NCBI GenBank assembly: GCA_963778525.1
Contig: CAVZUJ010000005.1
Coordinates: 1 to 64,000, forward strand
Length of the DNA stretch: 64,000 nt
Direction: 5' to 3'
Source of the DNA: Schlegelella_A sp963778525
GTDB lineage: Bacteria > Pseudomonadota > Gammaproteobacteria > Burkholderiales > Burkholderiaceae_C
Part shown: positions 10,740 through 20,849 of the stretch, one piece after another
Layout: each line of letters starts with the position of its first letter
Numbering within the stretch: position 1 is the stretch's first letter
Position numbers and translations under genes: made by a program
The notes under the pieces: model-generated
What the model saw: only the letters and a program-made list of their open reading frames with translations
Database searches by the model: none
Told to the model about the DNA's origin: nothing

Positions 10740-11225
10740 GCTGCCGGTCAGGGACTTCTCGAACCAGTGGCGTCGCGGTCGGACTGCCGTTGTAGTCCGC
10801 GATCTCCACGTACCCGCACGCGCGGTAGAGCGCACCGCCTCGGGCTGGACGGCGTTCGTGTCGAGCCGCGGCGAACAGGCCGACCGCGCGCGCGGCGTCC
10901 TCCAACGCCGCGAGCAGCCGCCGTGCGTGGCCGCGCCGTCGCGCGGCCGGCACCACGTACATCCGCTTGACCTCGCCGAGCGCGGCCCCGGCGTCCAACG
11001 TCCGCAGGCCCCCGCACGCGACCGGCGTGCCGTCCTCGTCGAGCAGCAGGAACGCGCCGCCCGGCGCCTCCATCTCGTGCAGCTCGACCCAACTCGCGCC
11101 GGCCGCACCGGGCGGCGGGTCGAGCGGCGACCAGGGCCGTCCGCGCGCCATCAGCTCGGCGCCGTCGGCGGCGAGCAGACGGGCCGCGTCGGGGGCGATC
11201 GGCGCGCACGGCGCGCAGGGCGATG
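10740..11225 (-). CDS. GNAT-family N-acetyltransferase
   Basis: About 160 residues on the minus strand. Visible in one frame: LLAADGAELMARGRPW, WVELHEMEAPGGAFLLLDED, GTPVACGGLRTLDAGAALGE, VKRMYVVPAARRRGHARRLL, ALEDAARAVGLFA; then, after indels near 10,860 and 10,775, LDTNAVQPEA, YRACGYVEIADYNGSPTAT and HWFEKSL. The RRRGHARRLL segment is the acetyl-CoA pyrophosphate loop (Q/RxxGxG/A). The substrate cannot be inferred. The start is uncertain because the N-terminal frame is shifted. It is divergent from ftsY, with about 40 bases between them. Confidence 0.75.
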
Positions 11226-11262
11226 GAGGGGCTCGAGCACGCTGGTATCGTCGCCGACCGCG

Positions 11263-12262
11263 ATGGCGCGCGACTGGTCCGAGCTCTTCATCACGCCGAC
11301 GGCCCGGCCGCGCGACGCCGACGCCGACGAGCCCGGGCGGCCGAGCGCCGCGGCGGCTTCTTCCGCCGCCTGCGCGAGAACCTGACCAAGACGCGCGAGG
11401 CGCTCCGAGCGAGGTCCAGGCGACGCTGTTCGACGAGCTCGACGAGGAGACCTGGGAGCGCCTGGAGGAGGCGCTGATCGCCGCCGACGTCGGCGCCCGC
11501 ACGACCGCCGAGGTCGTCGAGCGGCTCGAGCAGGAGGCGACCGGCGGGGCCTGGCCGGCGGCGAGCTCTCGAACCGGCTCGTCGAGCTGCTGGCCGAGGC
11601 GGCGCGCGCCGGCGACGGACCGCATCGACCTGCGCCACCAGCCCGACGGTGATCCTGGTGGTCGGGGTCAACGGCACCGGCAAGACGACGACGATCGGCA
11701 AGCTGGCCTGGCACCTGCGCCAGCGAGCTCGGCCACTCGGTCCTGCTCGGCGCCGCCGACACCTACCGCGCCGCCGCGGTCGAGCAGCTCGAGCGCTGGG
11801 CGCAGCGCGCCGGGTGCGAGATCGTCACCGGGCGCGGCGAGCGCCGACCCGGGCTCGGTCGCCTTCGACGCGATCGCCGCGGGCGCCGCGCGCGGCGTCG
11901 ACGTGATCATCATCGACACCGCCGGGCGCCTGCACACGCAGGACCAGCTGATGGCCGAGCTGGCCAAGGTCCGGCGCGTGATCGCCAGGCAGCTCGAGGG
12001 CGCGCCGCACGAGACGCTGCTGACCGTCGACGCCACGACGGGGCAGAACGGGGTGCGCCAGGCGCGCCTGTTCTCCGAGGCCGTCGACGTCACCGGGATC
12101 GTGCTGACCAAGCTCGACGGGACGGCCAAGGGCGGGATCGCGCTGGCGATCGCCGGCGAGCTCGGCATCCCGGTCAAGCTCATCGGCATCGGCGAGCAGC
12201 TCGAGGACCTGCGCCCGTTCGACCCGCCGGAGTTCGCTCGAGCGCTGTCGGTTGCAGTCGCG
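11263..12262 (+). CDS. ftsY: Signal recognition particle receptor FtsY, frameshifted
   Basis: SRP-receptor GTPase that docks ribosome-SRP complexes at the membrane. ATG 11263 (MARDWSELFITP), then RRGGFFRRLRENLTKTREAL and ATLFDELDEETWERLEEALI of the N domain. G1 is VGVNGTGKTTTIGKLAW near 11,665; LGAADTYRAAAVEQL near 11,755; G3 DVIIIDTAGRLHTQDQLMAE near 11,905; G4 GIVLTKLDGTAKGG near 12,100; closing GIGEQLEDLRPFDPPEFARA. Indels near 11,330, 11,410, 11,550, 11,610, 11,645, 11,725 and 11,840; from 11,850 it reads clean. The stop is lost near 12,262, about where the family ends. Confidence 0.9.
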
Positions 12263-12284
12263 CGCGCAGGGATACCCTCGAAGC

Positions 12285-12721
12285 ATGACTGGCTGGGTCA
12301 TCTGGATCATTGCCGCCTGCGTGCTGGCGGTGGGCGAGATGCTCACGCTGAGCTTCTTCCTCGCGCCGTTCGCCATCGGCGCGGCTCTGGCCGGCGTGCC
12401 GCGCCTGGGCGCGGGCACGGCCGTCTCGTTCGGCGCGTGTTCCTCGGTCGTCTCGGTCGCTGCTGCTGCTGATCGCGCGCCCGATCGCGCGCTCGCACCG
12501 GCGGCTGCCGCCGCCGATCGCGCACCGGCACCGCGGCGCTGGTCGGCGGCGCGCGATCGTGCTCGAGCGGATCGCGAACGACGAGGGCGTCGGGCTGCGT
12601 GCGCGTCGACGGTGAGGTCTGGACCGCCCGTGCGTACGACGAGGACGACGTGATCGACGAGGGTGCGCGGGTGCACATCGTGGAGATCCGGGGAGCTACT
12701 GCCCTCGTGGCAGCTGAGTGA
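12285..12721 (+). CDS. NfeD-family membrane protein, frameshifted
   Basis: ATG 12285 gives MTGWVIWIIAACVLAVGEML and LTLSFFLAPFAIGAALA, two membrane helices, then another helix in a second frame near 12,440-12,480 and a soluble OB-fold-like tail (TAALVGGRAIVLERIANDEG, VRVDGEVWTARAYDEDDVID, GARVHIVEIRG). This is the short NfeD architecture. NfeD proteins pair with SPFH/stomatin proteins and are thought to shape membrane microdomains. The stop TGA at 12719-12721 is 13 bases before the SPFH start, so the pair is an operon. Indels lie near 12,400, 12,440, 12,545 and 12,600. Confidence 0.8.
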
Positions 12722-12734
12722 GAGAGCTGAGAAC

Positions 12735-13590
12735 ATGACTGTCGGCTTGATCGTCCTCATCGTCGTCGCGGCGCTGTTCCCTGATCGTCGCGGCGCGGAC
12801 CATCCGCATCATTCCGCAGGCCCGCGCGGGCGTCGTCGAGCGCCTCGGCCGCTACAGCCGCACGCTGACGCCGGGCCTGACGATCATCGTGCCGTTCATG
12901 GACCGCGTGAAGCCGCTGATCGACTTGCGCGAGCAGGTGGTCTCGTTCCCGCCCCAGCCGGTGATCACCGAGGACAACGTCGTCGGTCGGCATCGACACG
13001 GTCCTGTACTTCACGGTCACCGACGCCAAGAGCGTCGACCTACGAGGTCGCGAACCCGCTGCAGGCGATCGAGCAGCTCACGGTCACCACGCTGCGCAAC
13101 ATCATCGGCGGGATGACGCTCGAGCAGACGCTGACCTCGCCGCGACAACATCAACGCCGAGCTGCGCAAGGTGCTCGACGAGGCCACCGGCAAGCTGGGG
13201 GATCCGCGTCAACCGCGTCGAGCTGAAGTCGATCGACCCGCCCGGACATCCAGGAGGCGATGGAGAAGCAGATGCGCGCCGAGCGCGACCGCCGCGCGGC
13301 GATCCTCAACGCCGAGGGCGTCAAGCAGTCGCAGATCCTCACCGCCGAGGGCGAGAAGCAGTCGGCGGTGCTGCGGGCCGAGGGCGCAAGACGGCCGCGA
13401 TCCTGCGCGCCGAGGGCGAGGCAAGGCGATCGACGACCGTGTTCCGGCGATCCACGAGGGGCGGCCCGATCGCGAGCTGCTCAGCTACCAGTACCTGCAG
13501 ATGCTGCCGCAGCTCGCGCAGGGCGACGCGAACAAGATCTTCGTCATCCCCTCCGAGTTCTCGCAGGCCCTGCGGCCGGCGAGCGCCTGA
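12735..13590 (+). CDS. SPFH/Band 7 (stomatin-like) protein, frameshifted
   Basis: Membrane-anchored scaffold. MTVGLIVLIVVAALF from ATG 12735 is the N-terminal hairpin; then IRIIPQARAGVVERLGRYSR, LTPGLTIIVPFMDRVKPLID, LREQVVSFPPQPVITEDNVV, ANPLQAIEQLTVTTLRNIIG, EAMEKQMRAERDRRAAILNA and LLSYQYLQMLPQLAQGDANK, all SPFH hallmarks. Indels occur near 12,780, 12,985, 13,035, 13,145, 13,200, 13,240 and 13,390-13,450. TGA at 13590 may itself be an indel product: the next 150 bases stay open with a Pro/Ala-rich then Ala/Glu/Arg-rich tail, so the natural end may be near 13,740. Confidence 0.85.
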
Positions 13591-13806
13591 CCTCGAGCAA
13601 CGGCCCGTCGCCGCCGCCGGCGCCGGCCGGCGACGACGGCGGCGACAGCGCGGCGAGCACGGCGCTGGAGGAGGCGCGGGCGCAGCCAAGGCCGCGAGCG
13701 CGAGGCGGCAGGGCCGAGCAGGCGACACCGGCCGCCCCCGACGCACCGGGTGTCGCCCGCGCCGGCGCTACGGACCCAAGGCCCGGGGCCCTACCCTAGG
13801 CCCAGC

Positions 13807-14904
<1,098 letters not shown>

Positions 14905-14909
<5 letters not shown>

Positions 14910-14915
14910 TGCGTC
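14905..14915. other. Probable chimeric junction between two genomes
   Basis: Left of this point the bases encode Ffh up to GMKVDER in the frame beginning at 14405. Right of it, in a different frame (t at 14910), they encode CVWDTGPGIAREQQDRVFEE of a histidine kinase with no start codon. Both proteins are cut inside a domain, gene content changes from an actinobacterial housekeeping cluster to betaproteobacterial genes, and indel density differs between the sides. No IS end, tRNA, integrase or direct repeat is visible at the point. Confidence 0.88.
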
Positions 14916-15578
14916 TGGGACACCGGCCCGGGCATCGCACGAGAGCAGCAGGACCGCGTGTTCGAGGAGTTCTTCCAGCTCGACAACCCGGAGCGCGATC
15001 GCGAAAAAGGCCTGGGGCTCGGCCTGGCCATCGTGCGCCGGCTTTCGCTTCTGCTCGACTGCCCGGTGACATTGAATTCCGAGCCCGGCAAGGGTTCGGT
15101 ATTCAGGATCGCCGTACCGCTGTCCGATGCCGCGTCGATCGCCAGCGAGCCGCCGCCGTTGGCGGCGAGTCCGGCCGCGAGCACCGGTGGATTGATCCTC
15201 GTGGTCGACGACGAGCCGGCCATCCAGGAGGCGATGCGCAGCCTGCTCGGCGGCTGGGGCTACGACACGATCGTCGCCGCGTCGTGCGCGCAGATGCTCG
15301 AGCGCGTCGCCGATTGCCCGAGCCGCCCCGATCTCATCATCTGCGACTACCGGCTGCGGGCGGGCGAAAACGGCATCGCCACCATCCAGCGTCTGCAGTC
15401 GGAATTCAACGCCGAGATTCCGGCCATGCTCGTCACCGGCGACACCGCGCCGGATCGCCTGCGCGAAGCGCTCGAGAGCGGCTTTCTGCTCCTGCACAAG
15501 CCGGTGCCGCGCGGCCGCCTGCGCGCTGCCATCCGCAACCTGATGAGCACGGCACCGGTCGATGCCGCCGAGGCCTAG
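14910..15578 (+). CDS. Hybrid sensor histidine kinase, C-terminal part only
   Basis: The remaining 222 residues open in the HATPase domain: VWDTGPGIAR is the G1 box, VFEEFFQLDNPERDREKGLG the F box and LGLGLAIVRRL the G2 box. A linker leads to a receiver domain starting LILVVDDEPAIQEAMRSLLG, with the phosphoacceptor in LIICDYRLR and the conserved lysine in LLHKPV. Sensor and dimerisation domains are missing because the gene is cut at the junction. It ends at TAG 15576-15578, overlapping the stop of the opposing response-regulator gene. A kinase with an attached receiver typically feeds a phosphorelay; the neighbouring regulator is the obvious partner, by inference. Confidence 0.85.
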   Translation, partial: CVWDTGPGIAREQQDRVFEEFFQLDNPERDREKGLGLGLAIVRRLSLLLDCPVTLNSEPGKGSVFRIAVPLSDAASIASEPPPLAASPAASTGGLILVVDDEPAIQEAMRSLLGGWGYDTIVAASCAQMLERVADCPSRPDLIICDYRLRAGENGIATIQRLQSEFNAEIPAMLVTGDTAPDRLREALESGFLLLHKPVPRGRLRAAIRNLMSTAPVDAAEA

Positions 15579-16210
15579 GCCAGGTCGGCGAGCCGGGCGG
15601 CGCTCGCCGCCTGGGTCCGGTTGACGACGTTGAGCGTCTTGAAGATCGCCGTCACATGAGCCTTGACGGTCTTCTCGGAGAGGCCGAGCTCGCGCGCGAT
15701 CTCCTTGTTGGACAGGCCCTTGCCGATCTGCCGCAAGACCTCGAGCTGCCGCTCCGTCAGGTCCTCGCAGCCGTTCGCCGCACCCGAGCCTGAGGCGCGC
15801 GGCGCCGCGGCGCCGGGCTCGAGCATCAAGGGCGGCACGTAGATGTCGCCCGACAGCACCAGCTGCAGCGCCGACAGCAAGGTCTTCGGTGGCGACGACT
15901 TCGGCACATAGCCGAGCGCGCCGAGAGCCAGGGCGCGCCGGACATCGCGCGGGTCCTCGGACGACGACAGCACGATCACCGGCAACTCCGGACGCCGCCG
16001 CCCGAACTCCGGAATCGCCGACATGCCGCCGCCGCCGGGCATTTCGAGATCGAGGAAGACGGCGTCGAGATCGAGCTCGGCCTCGGCCAGGCGCAAGCCT
16101 TCGGCGCCGTCGCTGGCCTGCAGCACCCGGGTGTCCGGGCCGATCTGTCTGAGCATCGCGGCCAGGCCTTCGCGAAGGATCGCGTGGTCGTCGACGATCA
16201 GCAGCTTCAT
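15575..16210 (-). CDS. LuxR/NarL-type response regulator
   Basis: 211 residues from ATG 16210 (MKLLIVDDHAILREGLAAML). The receiver domain has D54 in VFLDLEMPGGGG as phosphoacceptor and K104 in GYVPKSS. A Gly/Ala/Ser linker leads to the HTH LTERQLEVLRQIGKGLSNKE and LGLSEKTVKAHVTAIFKTLN. It is tail to tail with the hybrid kinase, sharing a CTAG in which each strand reads TAG. Its start faces the large JDVT-CTERM protein gene, with a 26-bp palindrome between the two starts that could be its binding site. Confidence 0.93.
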   Translation of the reverse strand: MKLLIVDDHAILREGLAAMLRQIGPDTRVLQASDGAEGLRLAEAELDLDAVFLDLEMPGGGGMSAIPEFGRRRPELPVIVLSSSEDPRDVRRALALGALGYVPKSSPPKTLLSALQLVLSGDIYVPPLMLEPGAAAPRASGSGAANGCEDLTERQLEVLRQIGKGLSNKEIARELGLSEKTVKAHVTAIFKTLNVVNRTQAASAARLADLA

Positions 16211-16255
16211 CGGCGAATTGTCGGTGCCCGCCGGGCTGGGCGGCAAGGCCGACCA

Positions 16256-16281
16256 AAGTCCCGAGACCGGTCCCGGGACTT
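16256..16281. promoter_or_regulatory. 26-bp near-perfect palindrome, candidate operator
   Basis: Arms AAGTCCCG (16256-16263) and CGGGACTT (16274-16281) flank a GACC/GGTC core; 12 of 13 base pairs of the inverted repeat match, the exception being A64/C73 (16264 and 16273). It lies 46 bases upstream of the response-regulator start on one side and 77 bases upstream of the SBBP protein start on the other. LuxR-type regulators bind short palindromes, so an operator role is a reasonable inference; no binding evidence exists here. Confidence 0.5.
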
Positions 16282-16358
16282 CGGTCCGATTTACAGCAGA
16301 CCCGACGGACTTCGAACATCGCGTCCAGGCAGTTTGGCCGCAGGACGAGGAGCATCCG

Positions 16359-19300
16359 ATGAACATGTTCGACGCATCGCCCGACGAGGGCGCGAAGAAG
16401 GATTGGGCGAGGACGGCGGCCTTCGTGGCTGCGGCCGCGGTGATTCCGGCGCTCGTCTTCGCGACATGGTGGCGGCACGACGGCAGTGGGCACGCCGTCG
16501 ATTCCGCCGTCGCCGTCGTGTCGCAAGGTCGCGGGCTCTCTGCACCCACGCCTGCTCCGCAAGCGCGTCGCTTCGATGCGCGCGAAGCTGCGATCCAGTA
16601 TCTGCAGTTCGAGCCGAACCGCGGCCAGGCGATGAAGTCGGTGCGCTTCCTGTCGCGCGGCCCCGAGCACAGCCTCGAGGTCTTCGACGACGGAATGGCA
16701 CTGTCGTCATCGGCGACTCGTTCCGACGCCGCGCCGCATGCCGAAGCCGGCATCGCGAGCGCCCGGCTGCATTTCGTCGGCGCCAGCGCCGGCGGCAGCT
16801 ACGAAGCGCGCGAGCCAGCGCCCGGCCGCGCCAACTATCTCGTCGGCGCCGACGAGTCGACATGGGTCCGCGACGTGCCTCGCTACCGGCAACTGCGCCG
16901 CGCCGACCTCTACCCCGGCATCGATCTCGTCTACTACAGCCGGCACGGCGAGCTGGAGTTCGACTTCGTCGTCAAGCCCGGCGCCGATCCGTCGCACATC
17001 AGGCTGCACGTCGACGGCGCGAACGCGCCGGTGGTGGCCGACAACGGCGAGCTCCTGCTCGACGGCGCGAAGGGCGCCTTGCGCCTGCATCCGCCGGTTC
17101 TCTACCAGAACATCGATGGCCAAAAGAGGATGCTGGCCGGCGCCTACGTCGTGCGCAACGGCCACGATGTCGGCTTTCGCCTGCCCGCCTACGACCACGC
17201 GCATCCGCTGGTCATCGACCCGACCTTCAAGCTGCTCTATTCGACCTATCTCGGCGGCGTGCACGACGACCAGGTCGGCGGCATGACCATCGACGCGCAA
17301 GGCAACGCCTACGTCGTCGGCAACTCCGGCTCGGAGGACTGGCCGGTCTCCGGCAATGCCTACCAGCCGCGGCGCAAGGCCATCGGCACCTACGTGCGCA
17401 ACATCGTCGTCACCAAGTTCGACGCATCCGGCACGTTGATCTATTCGACCTTCGTCGGCGGCTCGGTCAACGACTACGGAACGTCGATCGCCGTCGACAC
17501 GGCAGGTCGTGCCTACTTCACCGGCTACACCAATTCCTCCGACTTTCCGGTCACGGCCAACGCATTGCAGCCAGCCTTCGCCGGCAGCCAGAGCACGTTC
17601 CTGTCGGTGCTCTCGTCGGACGGATCGGCGCTCCGCTACTCGACGTTCTATGGCGGCAGCGGCGGCTCGAGCGGCAGCGCGGTGGCGCTCGACAGCAGCG
17701 GCCTCGTCGTGCTCGGCGGCAGCGCCGGCCCCGGCCTGGCGACGACCGCCGGCGCCTACAAGACGACGCTCGCGACCGGCAACGGCGCCTACGTGGCGCG
17801 CTTCGATCTGAGCGCCAGCGGCAATGCGCAGCTCGTTGCCGCCACCTATTACGGCACCGACGCACCGCTCACCAACTTCCTCGCCACCGGCGTTCTCGGG
17901 TATGCGATGGCGCTCGATGCGGGCGGCGCACCCTGGATCACGGGGCAGGCCTACACCACCAACCTGCCGGTGACGGCGAACGCCGCGATGGCTTCGCCGA
18001 CGGCGATGACGCCGGGTTGCAACGCGGGCCAGGCGCCGCTGAACTCCTTCGCGATCGTCGCCCATCTCAGCGCCGATCTGAAGACGCTGCTCTACGCAAG
18101 CTATCTCACCGGCGGCAAGGGCGGCATCGACACCTGCGCCGAGTATGGACATGCCCTGGCCTTCGACGCGTCGGGCAACGTCTATGTCGGCGGCAGCACA
18201 TCGTCGCTGGCCTATCCGACCACGACCGGCGCGGTGCAGGCAACGTCACCGGCCAACAGCGGCCCCGATGGCTATGCCGCCTTCATCACCCAGCTGAAGG
18301 CCGACGGCAGCGCCATCCTCTGGAGCACGTATTTCGGCGGCGACGGCGGCCGCACCTACATGGGCGGGCTGACCGTCGACGGTACCGGCGCGGTGTGGGC
18401 TTCGCTCACGACCTCGGGCGGCACCAGCTATCCGATCACGGCCGACGCGCTGCAGAAGACGCATGGCGGCAGCCAGTTCGACGCTGCCTTCGCGCGCTTC
18501 GACGGCGGCAGCGGCGCGCTGCAGTATTCATCGTTCCTCGGCGGCTCGGGCAACGACGGCATCAACGGTTTTGCCGTCGACGCGTCCGGCAATGTCTACG
18601 TTGCCGGCTCCACCAGTTCCGGCAACTTCCCGGTCACGAGCGACGCCTTGCAGCCCACGCTCACGCCCAATGCATACGACGGCAGCGACTGGTTCTTCAG
18701 CATCCTGGGCTCCGGCACGATCGGTACCCTGAGCCCGGCGAGCGGCGGCAATGCCGGCAGCGCCACGCTGACGATCCGCGGCGCCGGTTTCGCTTCAGGA
18801 GCGACGGCGAGCCTCGTCTCCTCCAGCGGCACCGCCGTGGCCGCAACGACAGGCTCGGTCGCTGCCGACGGCACCAGTGCCGAGTACAGCTTCGCGCTCG
18901 ACGGTGTCGCCGCCGGCCTCTACGACCTCGTCGTGACCAATCCGGATGGCACGCAGGTCCGGCGCAGCAACGCCTTCACGGTGCAGTCGGGTGGCGCGCC
19001 GGTGCTGAGCGTCGAGGTGATCGGCCGCTCGAAGATCAGGACCGGCAGCGCGTCGACGTTCCAGATCGTCGTCAGCAACACCGGCAACCAGGACGCGTTC
19101 GTCGTGCCGCTGTGGATCACCGTGCCGAATTCGGTGACCGTGAAGCTCGACGGCCTCACCGTCGCCGCCGGCAGCCAGTGGTTCGCGAACGGCAGCGTCA
19201 ATCAGCTGCCGATGATGATTCCCGAAGTGGGTGCGGGCAGCAGCCAGACAGTGACCCTGCAGGTCACCGCGCCGACCGACATTGCCGCGCTCGACATTGC

Positions 19301-20849
19301 CGCGGCGTTGCAGGCGCCGTGGTTCCATGCTGTCGCCGATGCGCAGGCATTCTCCACGGCCACGACGCTCAGCGCATCGTGCGTCAGCGATGCCGACCAT
19401 CCGGCGTACAGCGATTGCAGCGGCCTCTATTTCGCGTACCTCGCCGCCGGCCAGACGCCGTTTGCCAATTCGGTGGTCGCACCGCTGAGCAACGGGCGAC
19501 CGTCGGCCTTGCGGGCGCATATCGACGACGGCGAGCCATGCCCACAGCCCCCTGGCCCGGGATTCCTCGAAGGCGTCACCGCCGGTTCGCACGACCACGG
19601 CACGACGCCGACCGGGCACACGCCGAACCCGTACGACGGCACCGGCAACAACAGCGGCTGGCTCGGCTGGCAGGCAGGCTACGCCGCCGGCTGGGCGGCG
19701 AGCTCGGCGCCGCCAGTCAGCGGCGGCACCTCGGCGCCGCGCTCGCATGCGCTGGCCGGTTGCCCGCCCGATCCGCTGCCCACGCCGCCACCGCCGATCC
19801 AGCCGACGGGCGGCGCCAGCTCGGGCTCGGGCGGTGCGATCGACCCGAACGACAAGAGCGGACCGGCAGGCGACGGCTCGGCCCGGCACTATGTGCGCGG
19901 CGCAACGCCCTTCACCTATCAGGTCTCGTTCGAGAACGAGGCAACGGCGAGCCTGCCGGCAGCGCGCGTGGTGGTGAGCGACCAGCTCGATCCGACGCTC
20001 GTCGACGTCTCGACCTTCAGGCTCGGCACGGTGGCCTTCGGCAACATCGTCGTGCCGGTTCCCGCCGGGCTGAAGAGTTATGCGACCGTCGTTCCCATCG
20101 ATGCGTCGATCTCGGCGCGGGTGCAGGGCAGCATCGACACGACGACGGGCCTCGTCAAATGGACGTTCGACACGATCGACCCGGCCACGCACCTGCCGCC
20201 GAGCGATCCGACGCTCGGCTTCCTGCCGCCCGACACCGACGGCGTGGTCGGGCAGGGCTACGTCACCTTCACCATCACGCCGAACGCCAGCGCGGCCAAC
20301 GGCACGACGATCTCGAACCAGGCCTCGGTGGTTTTCGACACGAACGCAGCGATCCTCACGCCGACCTGGAGCAACACGCTCGACACGACCGTGCCGACAA
20401 GCCAAGTGCAGTCTGCCATCGGCCGGCCGGGGACGATGAATTTCGACGTCAGCTGGTCGGGCAGCGACACCGGCTCGGGCATCGCCAACTACACCGTCTA
20501 CGTGTCGGACAGCGGCTCGGCCTTCGTGCCGTGGCAGTCGAACGTCACTGCCACCACGGCCCTGTACACGGGCGTCTCGGGACACAGCTACGCGTTCTAC
20601 GTGCGCGCGGATGACGGTGCCGGCAACGGCGAAGCAGCGAAGACGGCGGCCGAAGCCTCGATCACCGTGAGCGGCGCATTCGCCGACCCGACCGTGGGCT
20701 CGAGCAGCGACTCGGGCGGAGGCGGCTGCACGATCGGTGGCGACGGGCAACGCGACATGAGCCTGCCGCTGCTCGTCCTCATGGCCGCCGGTGCCTTCGT
20801 CATCGCACGACGAAGACCAGCAGCGTCGCGCCGTAGAGCAGCAGATTGA
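16359..20849 (+). CDS. SBBP beta-propeller-repeat surface protein with JDVT-CTERM tail
   Basis: 1,496 residues from ATG 16359, preceded by GAGGAG. A membrane helix at about 20-36 is followed by a DUF7948-like domain (YLQFEPNRGQAMKSVRFLSR at about 87). Residues about 285-780 are SBBP repeats of the type YSTYLGG..DD....I..DAQGNAYVVG. Next come an IPT/TIG-like domain, a conserved-repeat domain (FTYQVSFENEATASLPA...SNQASVVFDTNA) and an Fn3-like region. The end is a sorting signal: SDSGGGGCTIGGDG (unique Cys about 1457), a hydrophobic helix SLPLLVLMAAGAFVIA and an Arg-rich tail. GGGGC plus helix plus basic tail is the JDVT-CTERM pattern, so I infer export, cleavage near the Cys and surface display. 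The 3' end overlaps the opposing protease gene by 50 bases. Confidence 0.88.
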   Translation: MNMFDASPDEGAKKDWARTAAFVAAAAVIPALVFATWWRHDGSGHAVDSAVAVVSQGRGLSAPTPAPQARRFDAREAAIQYLQFEPNRGQAMKSVRFLSRGPEHSLEVFDDGMALSSSATRSDAAPHAEAGIASARLHFVGASAGGSYEAREPAPGRANYLVGADESTWVRDVPRYRQLRRADLYPGIDLVYYSRHGELEFDFVVKPGADPSHIRLHVDGANAPVVADNGELLLDGAKGALRLHPPVLYQNIDGQKRMLAGAYVVRNGHDVGFRLPAYDHAHPLVIDPTFKLLYSTYLGGVHDDQVGGMTIDAQGNAYVVGNSGSEDWPVSGNAYQPRRKAIGTYVRNIVVTKFDASGTLIYSTFVGGSVNDYGTSIAVDTAGRAYFTGYTNSSDFPVTANALQPAFAGSQSTFLSVLSSDGSALRYSTFYGGSGGSSGSAVALDSSGLVVLGGSAGPGLATTAGAYKTTLATGNGAYVARFDLSASGNAQLVAATYYGTDAPLTNFLATGVLGYAMALDAGGAPWITGQAYTTNLPVTANAAMASPTAMTPGCNAGQAPLNSFAIVAHLSADLKTLLYASYLTGGKGGIDTCAEYGHALAFDASGNVYVGGSTSSLAYPTTTGAVQATSPANSGPDGYAAFITQLKADGSAILWSTYFGGDGGRTYMGGLTVDGTGAVWASLTTSGGTSYPITADALQKTHGGSQFDAAFARFDGGSGALQYSSFLGGSGNDGINGFAVDASGNVYVAGSTSSGNFPVTSDALQPTLTPNAYDGSDWFFSILGSGTIGTLSPASGGNAGSATLTIRGAGFASGATASLVSSSGTAVAATTGSVAADGTSAEYSFALDGVAAGLYDLVVTNPDGTQVRRSNAFTVQSGGAPVLSVEVIGRSKIRTGSASTFQIVVSNTGNQDAFVVPLWITVPNSVTVKLDGLTVAAGSQWFANGSVNQLPMMIPEVGAGSSQTVTLQVTAPTDIAALDIAAALQAPWFHAVADAQAFSTATTLSASCVSDADHPAYSDCSGLYFAYLAAGQTPFANSVVAPLSNGRPSALRAHIDDGEPCPQPPGPGFLEGVTAGSHDHGTTPTGHTPNPYDGTGNNSGWLGWQAGYAAGWAASSAPPVSGGTSAPRSHALAGCPPDPLPTPPPPIQPTGGASSGSGGAIDPNDKSGPAGDGSARHYVRGATPFTYQVSFENEATASLPAARVVVSDQLDPTLVDVSTFRLGTVAFGNIVVPVPAGLKSYATVVPIDASISARVQGSIDTTTGLVKWTFDTIDPATHLPPSDPTLGFLPPDTDGVVGQGYVTFTITPNASAANGTTISNQASVVFDTNAAILTPTWSNTLDTTVPTSQVQSAIGRPGTMNFDVSWSGSDTGSGIANYTVYVSDSGSAFVPWQSNVTATTALYTGVSGHSYAFYVRADDGAGNGEAAKTAAEASITVSGAFADPTVGSSSDSGGGGCTIGGDGQRDMSLPLLVLMAAGAFVIARRRPAASRRRAAD

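Noticed and set aside
1..13800. Programmed frameshifting or pseudogenes in the housekeeping cluster
   Set aside because: There are too many changes, in every gene, without slippery sites, and in genes that cannot all be lost.
16184..20614. A 1,476-codon frame on the same strand as the SBBP protein
   Set aside because: An Arg-rich shadow in another frame. The SBBP frame has a ribosome site, repeats and a sorting signal.
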